64,000 nt of DNA, from NCBI GenBank assembly GCA_963728285.1, contig CAVSJR010000001.1, positions 186,001-250,000 of the forward strand, read 5' to 3'. This DNA comes from CAVSJR01 sp963728285 (GTDB lineage Bacteria; Actinomycetota; UBA4738; HRBIN12). The position numbers were made by a program, and so were the translations under genes. Below the pieces are notes generated by a model. The model was not told where the DNA came from. It worked only from the letters and a program-made list of their open reading frames with translations, and made no database searches. Positions 1-8,851 of the stretch are shown piece after piece. Position 1 is the stretch's first letter, and each line of letters opens with the position of its first letter.

Positions 1-2
1 GG

Positions 3-758
3 ATCACGCCCGGCACGTGGGTCGGGGCGAGCAACTACACCGAGTTCTTCACCGATCCGCTCATCCGCAGCGGGTACATCCACGTACTCGAGCTCATGGT
101 CTTCTACTCGCTCCTGCCGATCGTCATCGGGCTGTTCCTCGCCGCCCTGCTGTCGCGGATTCGCATCCGCGGCCTCACGTTCTTCCGGGTGCTGCTGTTC
201 CTCCCGCTCGTCATCACCGACGTCGCGACGGCGGTGGCGTGGACGTGGGTCTACGACGTCGACGGACCGCTCAGCACCGCACTCAGAGCGGTGGGCCTCG
301 GCCACTTCATCCCGTCCCAGGGCTGGCTCGGGGACTTCAATACCGCGCTGCCCGCCGTCGGGGTGTTCGGGTTGTGGGGCCAGTTCGGCTTCTGCCTGAT
401 CCTCTTCCTGGCGGGGGTCATGAAGATACCGGCGAGCCTCTACGAGGCGGCGAGGGTCGACGGCGCCAACGCCGTGCGGGAGTTCTTCGCGGTCACGCTC
501 CCAGGGTTGCGCTACGAGCTGCAGGTCGTCCTCGTGCTTCTCGTGATCGGCACCCTCGGCACGTTCGACGAGGTCTACGTGATGACCAACGGCGGGCCCG
601 GGACGGCGACCACGGTCCCGGCCTACCTGGTGTGGAGGCGGATGTTCCAGACCGGCGAGGTGGGATCGGCCGCCGCGCTCGGCATCTCCCTCATGCTCAT
701 CATCTTCGCGGTGACCTTCGTGATCAATCGCCTCATGGAACGCGGGGCCGAGGGATGA
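3..758 (+). CDS. Sugar ABC transporter permease 1, 5' truncated by window edge
   Basis: Inner-membrane subunit of a binding-protein-dependent carbohydrate importer of the MalF/UgpA type. The frame is open to the left edge, so the N-terminus lies outside the window. Several hydrophobic segments are visible. The cytoplasmic EAA loop that docks on the ATPase begins YEAARVDGAN at about bases 440-470. The stop overlaps the next permease start by 4 bp (ATGA), so the two are translationally coupled. With the following permease and ATPase it forms one operon. No binding protein is in view; it is probably upstream. The substrate cannot be read from the sequence. The family call is firm. Confidence 0.9.
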   Translation: MTPGTWVGASNYTEFFTDPLIRSGYIHVLELMVFYSLLPIVIGLFLAALLSRIRIRGLTFFRVLLFLPLVITDVATAVAWTWVYDVDGPLSTALRAVGLGHFIPSQGWLGDFNTALPAVGVFGLWGQFGFCLILFLAGVMKIPASLYEAARVDGANAVREFFAVTLPGLRYELQVVLVLLVIGTLGTFDEVYVMTNGGPGTATTVPAYLVWRRMFQTGEVGSAAALGISLMLIIFAVTFVINRLMERGAEG

Positions 759-1582
759 ACAACGCCTCGCGCACGCAGGTCGCCTTCAACTACCTGCTGC
801 TGATCCTGTGCTCGGCGGTCGCCGTCTACCCCCTCGTCGGCACCGTCCTGGCGAGCCTGTACCCGTCGGGCCCGACGAGCGCTCCCACGGGCTTCGACCT
901 CCCCCCGAGCTTCGCCTGGGAGAACTACGTGAAGGCGTGGGACCGGGGAGGGTTCGCCGACAGCTTCACCACGAGCACGATCGTCGCCGCCGTCATGGTC
1001 CCGGCGTCGGTGGTCCTGTCGATCCTCGGCGGCTACGCGTTCGCGACGATGCGCTTCCGCGGATCCAAGACGCTCTTCTACCTGTTCATCCTGGGCCTCA
1101 TCATCCCGACCGAGGCCACGATCGTGCCGCTCTACTACGACGTGCGGGCGATCGGCCTGCTCGACACCTACTGGGTGCTCATCCTGCTGGAGGTGTCGGG
1201 CGAGGTGGCCTTCGGCATCTTCTGGATGCGCGCGGCCTTCCTGTCGGCCCCGCCGTCGCTGCTGGAGGCCGCCCGGATCGACGGCGCGTCCAGCTGGACG
1301 ACGCTGTGGAGGATCATGGTGCCGTTCGCCCGGCCGGCGATCCTGACCCTGACGGTGCTCACCTTCGCGGACAGCTGGAACGAGTTCTTCCTCGCGCTGG
1401 TGTTCACGATCAGCCACGTCACGGCCCCCGCGGGCCTGGCCAGCTTCTCGGGTCGCTACACCACGAACGTCGCGCTCACCTCGGCGGGCGCCGTGATCGT
1501 CGCGATCCCCATCCTGATCGTCTTCATCGTCTTCCAGCGGCAGTTCATGCGCGGCATGCTCACCGGCGCGGTGAAGGGCTGA
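755..1582 (+). CDS. Sugar ABC transporter permease 2 (MalG/UgpE-like)
   Basis: Second membrane subunit of the importer, 275 residues, normal for the family. The ATG lies inside the stop of the preceding permease. About six hydrophobic segments are present, starting with one at residues 10-30. The EAA loop reads EAARIDGASSWTTLW near residue 170, and the C-terminus is basic, as in MalG/UgpE. It would form the translocation pore with the first permease. Two bases separate its stop from the ATPase start, which supports a single transcript. Confidence 0.92.
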   Translation: MNNASRTQVAFNYLLLILCSAVAVYPLVGTVLASLYPSGPTSAPTGFDLPPSFAWENYVKAWDRGGFADSFTTSTIVAAVMVPASVVLSILGGYAFATMRFRGSKTLFYLFILGLIIPTEATIVPLYYDVRAIGLLDTYWVLILLEVSGEVAFGIFWMRAAFLSAPPSLLEAARIDGASSWTTLWRIMVPFARPAILTLTVLTFADSWNEFFLALVFTISHVTAPAGLASFSGRYTTNVALTSAGAVIVAIPILIVFIVFQRQFMRGMLTGAVKG

Positions 1583-1584
1583 CC

Positions 1585-2683
1585 GTGGCCGGGGTCGTGT
1601 TCGACAACGTCGCCAAGCAATTCGGCGACGTCACGGCCGTGCGCGACTTCTCGCTGGAGATCGCGGACGGCGAGTTCGTGGTGCTCGTCGGCCCTTCGGG
1701 GTCGGGGAAGACCACCGCGCTCCGACTGCTCGCCGGGCTCGAGACCCTGACGGCGGGCCAGATCCGCGTCGGGGACCGGGTCGTCGATCGACTCCCGCCG
1801 CGCGACCGCGACATCGCGATGGTGTTCCAGGACTACGCGCTGTACCCGCAGATGACCGTGTATCAGAACCTCGCGTTCGGCCTGAAGATGCGGAAGATGC
1901 CGCGCGACGAGATCGAACGCCGGGTGCGTCGCGCAGCCGACGTGCTCGACATCGGCGAGCTGCTCCAGCGCAAGCCCTTCGCCCTGTCGGGTGGCCAACG
2001 GCAGCGCGTCGCCCTCGGGCGGGCGCTCGTCCGCGAGCCGCAGGCGTTCCTGATGGACGAGCCCCTGTCGAACCTCGACGCGAAGCTGCGCGTCCAGACC
2101 CGGAGCGAGATCAAGCACCTGCAGAAGCAGGTCGGGACCACGACCGTCTACGTCACCCACGACCAGGTCGAGGCGATGACGATGGGCGACCGGGTCGCGG
2201 TCATGAGCGAGGGGGTGCTCGAGCAGGCCGGTGACCCGAGGAGCGTGTACGAGGAGCCGGCGAACGTCTTCGTCGCTGGGTTCATCGGCAGCCCCGGGAT
2301 GAGCTTCGCGACCCTGCGGGCCGCGCGGAACGGCGGATCGCTCACGCTGTCGCGGGGCGAGATGTCGTTCACCCTCGACGTCGACGCGACTGCCCGTCGA
2401 CGGCGTGCCGGCCGAGGTGATCGTCGGCGTCCGCCCCGAGCACGCCCGTCTGTGGAGGGAGGGGGACGGGCTCGTCGGCCCGATCGACGGCCGCGCGGCA
2501 TTCGTCGAGATGCTCGGGCGCGAGACGTTGATCGGGGTTGAGACCGCGAGTGAGCTGCGCTTCACCGTCCTCGCCGGGCCCGATGCATCGGTGATCCCCG
2601 GCGAGCAGGTTCGCTTCGGGCTCGGGGCCGGCCACCTGCATCTCTTCGACGTCGAGACGACGAAGGCGCTCTCCATCGTCTAG
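1585..2683 (+). CDS. Sugar ABC importer ATPase (MalK/UgpC/MsmK-like), frameshifted
   Basis: Energy-coupling ATPase of the importer, starting at GTG 1585. Visible motifs are Walker A GPSGSGKTT, Q-loop VFQDYALYP, signature LSGGQRQR, Walker B MDEPLSNLD and the switch histidine YVTHD. The reading frame breaks at about 2385-2395. The C-terminal TOBE part (VIVGVRPEHARL onwards) continues one base further along and ends at 2683. Rejoined, the protein has about 366 residues, the usual MalK/UgpC length, and both halves look fully conserved. I therefore read the break as a one-base insertion in the sequence rather than true decay. Confidence 0.88.
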
Positions 2684-2725
2684 GCATCGCCCGGCCCTGC
2701 GGTTCGCTCGCCCGCCCCTCGTCGC

Positions 2726-4715
2726 TCAGTCCGGGCGGCACTCGAGGCGGGCGTTGCCCCAGTCGGCGTGATCGAAGGCATTGCCGTCACCGCCCGGGGT
2801 CACCACGAGGGTGATCCGTGCGACGCCTTCGAGATCGGCCGCAATGGGGACGGCCGCCTGCGGCCCTCGCACGATCCCACTTCCCGCGAGTCGTTCCCCG
2901 TCGCCCCAGACCTCGAACACCACCGAGCCTCGGTCGCCGACCTCCTCGTCGAGGCCGACGTCCGCGAGGAGCAGCGAGCATCCGTTCATCCACCGCCACG
3001 ACGATCCGCGATGGGGCGTGCGCTCCGATCCCGTGATCGAATGCCGTCGCGCCGATCCGAATGGGGCCTCCATCGTCGGATGCGCGCTCCCCGTTGCTCC
3101 GATCGATCTCGGGTGGTCCCCATCCGTTGTCGGATCGGAGCCACGTCAGGTCGCCCGCGTACGTGGGGGGCACGGACATCGAAGGGGTGGGGGACGGTGG
3201 CGGGGCCGCCACCTCGAAGGCCCCGACGTCGATCCCCCCGGCCTGCGCACGCGGCTGCCCGGCCAGATCGGTCGTCCCCGAGGAGGGGAGAAACGCGCCG
3301 GCGTCCACGGCGGGTGAGCCCGTTCGGAGCGAGTAGTCGGCCGCCCCTGCATCGCTGAACGCCGGATCGGCGAAGGTCGAGAGTCCGTCGTTCCCGGACC
3401 GTGAGCTCCACGCGTCGAAGTCACCGTATCCGGCGCCCTTCCATTGCCAGGTACCGACGGGGCTCCCGTCGACCGAGTAGTACAGGTTGTGGTCGAGCAC
3501 GTTGCCGATGTTCTCGCGGTACGCGTTCTCGACGAACACGTGCTGGGGGCCGGCCACGATCACGTTGTTCGCGATCAGGTTGTTCCTGGTGTCGAACTGC
3601 ACGAGCAGCTCGACACCGTCGGTGTTCACCACCGTGTTGTTCACGATGACGCAGTCCTCGGTGCTGCCGCGGCGCCGGTCGTAGCCCCCGATCGCGATCC
3701 CGATCGCCGTCGCGTCGTGCACGACGTTGTTTCGAACCGTGACGTTCCTCGTGGAACGACCGGCGTGCTCGCTCGCGAGCTCGATCCCGATGTTGACGTC
3801 GTGGACGACGTTGCCCTCGATCAGGATGTCCCGACCACCGTCCACGTAGATGCCGTCGGCGCTCCGATCGTTGCCGTACGCGGGGTTGCCGTAGCTGTCG
3901 ACGTTCCACACGGTGTTGGCTCGCACGATCCCGTCCCGAGCCTGGTCGACGGTGGGATCCGGAGCGGTGCCCTCGAACCCGATCACATCGATCCCGATGT
4001 TGTTCGTGTCGTGAACACGGTTGCCCTCGATCAGGAAGTCCTTGACGTTTCCGTTGACGACCAGCGCCTCCGACGAGCCCAGCGAGAGGTTCGCCAGCTC
4101 GTTGTCGACGATCTCGACCTCCTCGATCGGGTGGTCGCTCGCCGTGCCGAACACGCCGATCCCGTGGGCATCCCCGCCGCTGCGACCCTGGAACGTGGTC
4201 CCCAGGTCGTGCACGAAGTTGCCCTCGAGCCGGATGTGGTCTGCGGCGCCGGTCACGAGGATGCCGATCGGCACGCGCCCGGACACGTCGCTGCGGTACC
4301 CCGTGATCTCGAACCCGTGGATCGTGATGTAGCGCTCGGAGTCGATCTCGATCATCGCGGACTGTTCGGCCGGCACCTCGAGCGATGACCCGTCGAGGAC
4401 GACGGTCTCATCCGGTGCCGGCGCGAACGTGATCGGACGCCCCGGCTTCCCCGGAGACGTGAAGATCGACGCGTTGCGCATACGTCCCACCCCGGACATA
4501 CACCATGGCGCCCGGCGGGGCCGTGTCGGCGGCCTTCTGGAGGGTCGCCCACGGCTCGTCCGACGTGCCCCGCTGCGGAGTCGTCCCCGTCGGTCGCCAC
4601 CCAGTACACCGGAGCCTCGGGCGCACTCTCGGTCGCGGGTCGCGACCGCCCAGATCGTCACGATCAGGAGAAGGACACAGAGCGCCGAGAGGCCGACGAT
4701 GACCCGGCTCTGCAT
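2726..4715 (-). CDS. Secreted right-handed beta-helix protein with C-terminal NPCBM domain, frameshifted
   Basis: Probably an exported carbohydrate-binding or polysaccharide-degrading protein. The ATG at 4715 follows a G-rich ribosome site and opens a strong hydrophobic signal/anchor (about residues 5-24). Next comes an N-terminal strand typical of parallel beta-helix proteins (YWVATDGDDS, GTSDEPWATLQKA, VYVRGGTY), many N-rich beta-helix turns (ILIEGNVVHDVN, NVTVRNNVVHDA), and an NPCBM-like domain (NGWGPPEIDRSNGE, HGIGAHAPSRIVV). Coding continuity needs four +1 shifts, near 4640, 4580, 4470 and 3000. It lies convergent to the sugar ABC operon, so a role in releasing or binding a glycan is plausible but inferred. 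No catalytic residues were identified. Confidence 0.72.
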
Positions 4716-4852
4716 TCCCCCACTCACCTCGGCACCCGAGCGACGGTCATCACGTCCACGGATGCTCCGCCGTCCGCCAGACCACGTCAAGGAGCATCTC
4801 CTCGGGGACGACGGCCTTGTCGGGCCATCGGCTCACGAGCGAGACTTGGCGG

Positions 4853-5365
4853 ATGCACCTCTGGTTGCTCCGTCACGCGAAGTCGAGCTGGGACGATCCG
4901 GGCCTGGACGACGAGGATCGCCCTCTCGCGCCCCGCGGCGAGCGCGCGGCCGACCGGATTCGCGACCACCTCGAGGTGGAAGCGATCGAACCGGAACTCG
5001 TCTTGTGCTCATCCGCTCTTCGGGCACGACAAACCCTCGCGAGGGTGCTGCCGGCGCTCGGCACCGCCCTCGAGGTCCGGATCGAACCGGCCCTCTACAC
5101 GTTCGACGCCGCGGTGCTCCTCGATCGGCTGCATCGAGTCTCTCCCGACGTGGCCTCGGTGCTGCTGGTCGGCCACAACCCGGCGATGCAGGAGCTCGCC
5201 ATGAGGCTCGCCGACCGCGGCGACCGGCTCGACGACCTCTCGCGGAAATACCCGACCGCGGGCCTCGCCGAGATCGCGCTCCCCTCAGGTTCATGGGACG
5301 CGCTTGCGGATCGATCGGGTGAGCTCACTCGATTCGTCATGCCGCGGGCACTCGGCGTCGGCTGA
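4853..5365 (+). CDS. SixA-like histidine phosphatase
   Basis: Histidine phosphatase superfamily (phosphoglycerate mutase fold), SixA-type, about 170 residues. The catalytic RHG-type motif appears as LLRHAKSSW at residues 4-12, and the second catalytic histidine is in VLLVGHNPAM. I placed the start at ATG 4853, which puts the RHA motif at the usual distance from the N-terminus; an in-frame ATG lies at 4817. SixA of E. coli removes phosphate from phosphohistidine proteins, but many actinobacterial homologues have unknown targets. It is divergent from the beta-helix gene. Confidence 0.85.
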   Translation: MHLWLLRHAKSSWDDPGLDDEDRPLAPRGERAADRIRDHLEVEAIEPELVLCSSALRARQTLARVLPALGTALEVRIEPALYTFDAAVLLDRLHRVSPDVASVLLVGHNPAMQELAMRLADRGDRLDDLSRKYPTAGLAEIALPSGSWDALADRSGELTRFVMPRALGVG

Positions 5366-5375
5366 GCACAGGTGC

Positions 5376-5738
5376 TCAGGCCAAGAGCACGTCGAACTCG
5401 GTGCCCTCCGGGTCCTGGAACGAGCGCCACGTGTATTCGTCCATCGTGAGCTCCTCGCCCGACCAGCTCCCGCCCAAGGCGAGGATCCGCTGGGTGATGG
5501 CATCCAGATCCGCGGCAGAGAGATCAAGGTGCACGCGCGCCTTCTCGGTCTTCGGCTCGGGCACGCGCTGTATGCAGAGCTCGGGCGCGCCCTCGGCGGC
5601 ACTCAGAAAATGGAGGCGACCTTCATCCACCACGTCGGTGACGGATGTGCCGGTGAGCTCCGCCCAGAAGGCGGCGACGGCTGCCGCGTCGTTGGCGTCG
5701 ATGGTGACGGCCGTGATGGTGGCCACCGGATCGCTCAT
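5376..5738 (-). CDS. VOC (glyoxalase/bleomycin resistance) family protein
   Basis: Single-domain VOC protein of 120 residues with the common actinobacterial pattern: ITAVTIDANDAAAVAAFW at the N-terminus, VHLDL in the middle and FQDPEGTEFDVL at the C-terminus. The start at 5738 follows a GGAAGGGG-type ribosome site. VOC proteins bind metal or small molecules and range from dioxygenases to resistance proteins, so function cannot be assigned. It is convergent with the SixA-like gene, ten bases away. Confidence 0.85.
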   Translation of the reverse strand: MSDPVATITAVTIDANDAAAVAAFWAELTGTSVTDVVDEGRLHFLSAAEGAPELCIQRVPEPKTEKARVHLDLSAADLDAITQRILALGGSWSGEELTMDEYTWRSFQDPEGTEFDVLLA

Positions 5739-5856
5739 GGATACCCCTTCCCGTCTGGAGGAGGGATAGTAGTCCGTCGCGCCGGTTGCGGTTAGTCCTC
5801 GAACCCGGTACGCGTGGGGCGGCTGCCCTCGCCGATTCCATGACGGAGACGGCGCG

Positions 5857-6684
5857 CTACTCCGGGTCATGGAGCACCTCCGGACCTGTTACGAGTACAG
5901 CCTGCGCCTCGCAGTCGTTCGGCACGTTGTCCGCTACGTTGGCCGTCAATCGGATCGTGACCAGCGAGACGTTCAGGATGCCGCCACCCGTGTCGTCCGC
6001 TTCATTGAATCGGACGTTCGTGCTTGCGGCGAGCAAAACGGCTCCTTCGTTGAAGAGACCGCCGCCCACGCCGCCCGAGGTGTTGCGGTTGACGCCGGAG
6101 GCCCTGAACTTCGCGTCACCGTAGTTATAGATGCCGCCACCGTCGCCCTCGGCGTGGTTCCGAACGACGCGCGACCAGCGCAGGATGAGATCTCCCCCGT
6201 TCACGATGCCGCCACCCACTCCGGCAGACTCGTTCCCCGCGACGATCGAGTGGTCGAGGATGAGGCGGGATCCCTCGTCGACGTAGACGCCGCCTCCTCC
6301 TCCCACGGTCGAGGACACACCTCCGGTCACGGTGAGCCGCTTCAGCATCGTGCTGACGCCGATGGTCGAACCGAGGACCCGGCCTTGGCCGTCGCCGTCG
6401 AGGACGGTCCGCGGGGCGCCCGCCCGGCTCCCGATCAGAGTCAGGTCCTTGTCGAGGATGTACGTGCCGATGCAGGTACCGAGCACCCGCAGCCGGTCGT
6501 CCGGGTCGGCCGCCGCGACGGCAGCCGTGAGCGCCGCCCCGGTATCGGTCGCGAACCGCGTGTCCTGCGTCGTGTTCGTCACGCGGCACGCGCGAAGAGG
6601 CTCGGCTGCGGCGACGGCAAACGGCGTCAGCACCACGGCGACGATCGCGAGGGCGGTGACTCCAAGGCGCGTGCGGCGGGTCAT
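5857..6684 (-). CDS. Secreted Gly-rich right-handed beta-helix (PMP-like) protein
   Basis: 275-residue exported protein. The ATG at 6684 follows a GGAGGG ribosome site. A basic N-terminus (MTRRTRLGV) and a hydrophobic stretch ending AAAEP form a signal peptide. The body has repeated strand-turn units with GGGI/GGGL turns (VGGGIVNGGDL, GDGGGIYNYGD, GVGGGLFNEGA), typical of polymorphic outer-membrane-protein-like or parallel beta-helix repeats. No catalytic motif is visible. It is probably an extracellular surface or adhesive protein. It is the second beta-helix protein within 4 kb. Confidence 0.75.
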   Translation of the reverse strand: MTRRTRLGVTALAIVAVVLTPFAVAAAEPLRACRVTNTTQDTRFATDTGAALTAAVAAADPDDRLRVLGTCIGTYILDKDLTLIGSRAGAPRTVLDGDGQGRVLGSTIGVSTMLKRLTVTGGVSSTVGGGGGVYVDEGSRLILDHSIVAGNESAGVGGGIVNGGDLILRWSRVVRNHAEGDGGGIYNYGDAKFRASGVNRNTSGGVGGGLFNEGAVLLAASTNVRFNEADDTGGGILNVSLVTIRLTANVADNVPNDCEAQAVLVTGPEVLHDPE

Positions 6685-6976
6685 GGGGTTCCCTCCATGT
6701 GTCAGGTGCGCGACGCGAGCACCCCGTCGACGCTCTCGATCCACACGCCGACCCCGCTGCGACGGGAGCAGTCTTGCACACCGACCAGGGGATGGGAATG
6801 GCCGAAGGTCCATCCTTCCGACGACGGAACACGTCGTAGCCGGCGACGCTCCAGGTCCCGGCGATCTGAACCGGTCGCCGTCGATCATTCGGCAGCCTGA
6901 ACCGCCACGTGCCAGGTACCCGTTTCCCCTTGAGGACGGTTCCGAGCAATCGTTTCCCGACACGGTGTGCCCAGGG

Positions 6977-7216
6977 TCACTCATCGTCGCGCACGATCCG
7001 GACGACCACCTCGGCTGCTGGGTTGCGATCCGATCGCTTCGACCGAACACGCCGGAGCACGAGGGCCATGACCGCCGACCCGAGCAGCACGCCGACCAGG
7101 CTCTTGACCGAGCGGAGCGCGGCGGGCATCCGATCCTCGAGTTCGCGGAGGTCCTGCTCGAGCCCTTGCCGGGTCTCTTCGATCTCGGTCACCTTGCGAG
7201 CTGCTGCTTGGCCCAT
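6977..7216 (-). CDS. Small DUF3618-like membrane protein
   Basis: 79-residue protein starting at ATG 7216. A charged coiled N-terminal half (EIEETRQGLEQDLRELEDR) is followed by one hydrophobic segment (LVGVLLGSAVMALVL) and a basic tail. This matches the general layout of DUF3618 proteins, which accompany holin-like/DUF1469 proteins in actinobacteria. The start lies 28 bp inside the upstream holin-like gene, so the two are co-transcribed. Role unknown, probably envelope related. Confidence 0.6.
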   Translation of the reverse strand: MGQAAARKVTEIEETRQGLEQDLRELEDRMPAALRSVKSLVGVLLGSAVMALVLRRVRSKRSDRNPAAEVVVRIVRDDE

Positions 7217-7662
7217 CGGGCGTCCTCCTTCAGCGTCTCCTGCGTCCGCTCGGGCTTGGGGGCGGTCCGGATGGTCCGGCGGCCGGCGAGGACGAGCGCG
7301 CCCGCGATCGCGACGAACACGGCCGACACGATCAGGTGAGCGGCCCACGCCGGGAGCACCAGGTCGAGCGCGGCCGATGCCGATGCAGCCGCGAAGCCGA
7401 GCGCGAACAGGCCAAGCACAGCGGCGACGGCCATCATGGCGACGCCCTTCGCTCGGACCGACGCGGCCTCCGCCACCTCGATCTTTGCCAGCTCCACGTG
7501 CTTGCGCACCAAGGTGCGGGCACCGTCGACGGCCGAGGCGATCACCGCACCGAGCGGCCGCCTCGGCCGGAGCGGCGGCGGCCCGCCGGTCGGACCGGCG
7601 CCGGGTGCTCCGTTCGCGGCGTCCGGCCCGACACCCCCGTTCCCTTCGATTCGATCACTCAC
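7189..7662 (-). CDS. Holin-superfamily-III-like (DUF1469) membrane protein
   Basis: 157-residue protein from GTG 7662, preceded by GGGAGGACC at suitable spacing. It has a Pro/Gly-rich N-terminus, a helix (SAVDGARTLVRKHVELAKIEV), and two transmembrane segments (about residues 75-97 and 103-125). This is the layout of the actinobacterial holin-like DUF1469 family. Despite the family name there are no phage genes nearby. It forms an operon with the DUF3618-like gene. Probably a cell-envelope accessory protein; function not known. Confidence 0.7.
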   Translation of the reverse strand: MSDRIEGNGGVGPDAANGAPGAGPTGGPPPLRPRRPLGAVIASAVDGARTLVRKHVELAKIEVAEAASVRAKGVAMMAVAAVLGLFALGFAAASASAALDLVLPAWAAHLIVSAVFVAIAGALVLAGRRTIRTAPKPERTQETLKEDARWAKQQLAR

Positions 7663-8076
7663 GATCTCGGTCCTCCCTTCGCGCGCCCCGCCCGGTCGGC
7701 GCTCCGCGCTCAAGCGGTGATGAACCATCTTTCCTCCAGCGTGCAACAGTAACCCTCCCCTCCTCGCCCTCGTGAACCCGAAGAGAGCCGCATCCCACCT
7801 TTGTGGTCGCGTCACCTGCCCGCGAGCCGCATGGAGTCGGCGGGAGTGCCCGGCGCGATCCAGGTGACCACGGCCGTAGGAGCTCCGCAAGGACGGTTCG
7901 TCTGCGAGCCGCGAGGCATCATCCCGGTCAACGGAAGGGCGAGATGGAGGCCTACCTGGTCGTCTCGCGACGCCCCGATGCGAGATCCTGGGACTGGCAC
8001 AGGGTGTAATCAGACCACCGTCGACGGCGCTGGCCGCGGAGTAGCGTGCAAGCAGTGATCGATAAACTGATGTCGC
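7663..8076. other. Intergenic stretch before tRNA-Arg
   Basis: About 410 bases between the holin-like gene and tRNA-Arg. I see no ORF with a credible ribosome site or family resemblance, and no convincing promoter or terminator hairpin. It should hold the promoters of both flanking genes. Confidence 0.5.
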
Positions 8077-8149
8077 GCCCTCGTAGCTCAGTGGATAGAG
8101 CAACGGTTTCCTAAACCGTGTGTCGGAGGTTCGATTCCTCCCGGGGGCA
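8077..8149 (+). tRNA. tRNA-Arg (anticodon CCT)
   Basis: Full cloverleaf. Acceptor GCCCTCG pairs with CGGGGGC (one G-T pair). The D-arm has GCTC/GAGC, the anticodon stem ACGGT/ACCGT encloses loop TTCCTAA (CCT at the anticodon), and the T-arm GGAGG/CCTCC has loop TTCGATT. The discriminator is A and no CCA is encoded. It reads AGG codons. Confidence 0.95.
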
Positions 8150-8173
8150 CATCAGAGTGGGGGCACATCAGAG
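8143..8173 (+). repeat. 15-bp tandem repeat of the tRNA-Arg 3' end
   Basis: GGGGGCACATCAGAG occurs at 8143-8157 and again at 8159-8173, separated by one T. The first copy includes the last bases of the tRNA acceptor. Short repeats of a tRNA 3' end can mark integration sites, but no integrase is nearby, so this may be a simple local duplication. Confidence 0.7.
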
Positions 8174-8219
8174 CGCGGCGACGGCTCGGAGCAGCCTCCC
8201 CCAAGCCGGCGAGTGGTGT

Positions 8220-8570
8220 CTACATCGACAGGTAGGGCGTGAAGAGAACCGGGACCTCGCTGCCGGCCAACTTCGCTCTCAGCTCTGCGCTCGGCTCACC
8301 GAGAAGTTCGCCGTGAACCACGGAGACCGTCGCAAGGACTGCCCCGAAGAGGTCGCCAAGGTTGGCGGCGTGCTCGATGGCCGCCTCGGAGTCCCTGTAC
8401 CGCTCGAGGACGACGCACTCGGACTGATCGTCGTTGAAGTAAATGTCGTATTGCAGCGTGCCGGTGTCCTTAGTCCGCACGATCTCCATGGCTTGAGCGG
8501 ACAGGCGCTTGTACTCCTCGACCTTGCCCTCGTGAAACCTGAATCGAGCGATACCCCAAAGCTCACTCAC
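8220..8570 (-). CDS. ABM-domain (antibiotic biosynthesis monooxygenase-like) protein
   Basis: 116-residue dimeric alpha/beta-barrel (ABM/YgiN-like) protein from GTG 8570. Recognisable features are ELWGIARFRFHEGKVEEYKRL at the N-terminus and GTLQYDIYFNDDQSECVVLERY in the middle, followed by the helix with SEAAIEHAANLGD. Family members include small oxygenases and quinol or heme enzymes as well as uncharacterised stress proteins; no specific substrate can be assigned. It stands alone, convergent to the tRNA-Arg. Confidence 0.75.
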   Translation of the reverse strand: MSELWGIARFRFHEGKVEEYKRLSAQAMEIVRTKDTGTLQYDIYFNDDQSECVVLERYRDSEAAIEHAANLGDLFGAVLATVSVVHGELLGEPSAELRAKLAGSEVPVLFTPYLSM

Positions 8571-8851
8571 GGCCCGGCCTCCAGACTTTTGCGTTGCTGG
8601 CTGGGATCGACGCGCTCGGCTACCTGGGCGAGCGTCCTTCCGATCGTAGTACCCGGACTGCCGGCCGGACAATCGCCCGGCCGCGCGCAACGACGACGCG
8701 AGCATCGGTCGAGGGGCGGGAAGTCGAGCGATTCAGCCGGGTGAAACCGAGTTGACGCCACGGGTGGAGCAGGACGACCCGAGCCGTGTGCGTCCAGGGT
8801 CCACTAGCCAGTCGCTGATCTATCTCGTCGATGAGCGTGGCCCGTTTCAGA

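Noticed and set aside
7189..7662. Holin-like gene as evidence of a prophage.
   Set aside because: No lysin, capsid, integrase or terminase gene is present, and this family is a normal envelope family in actinobacteria.
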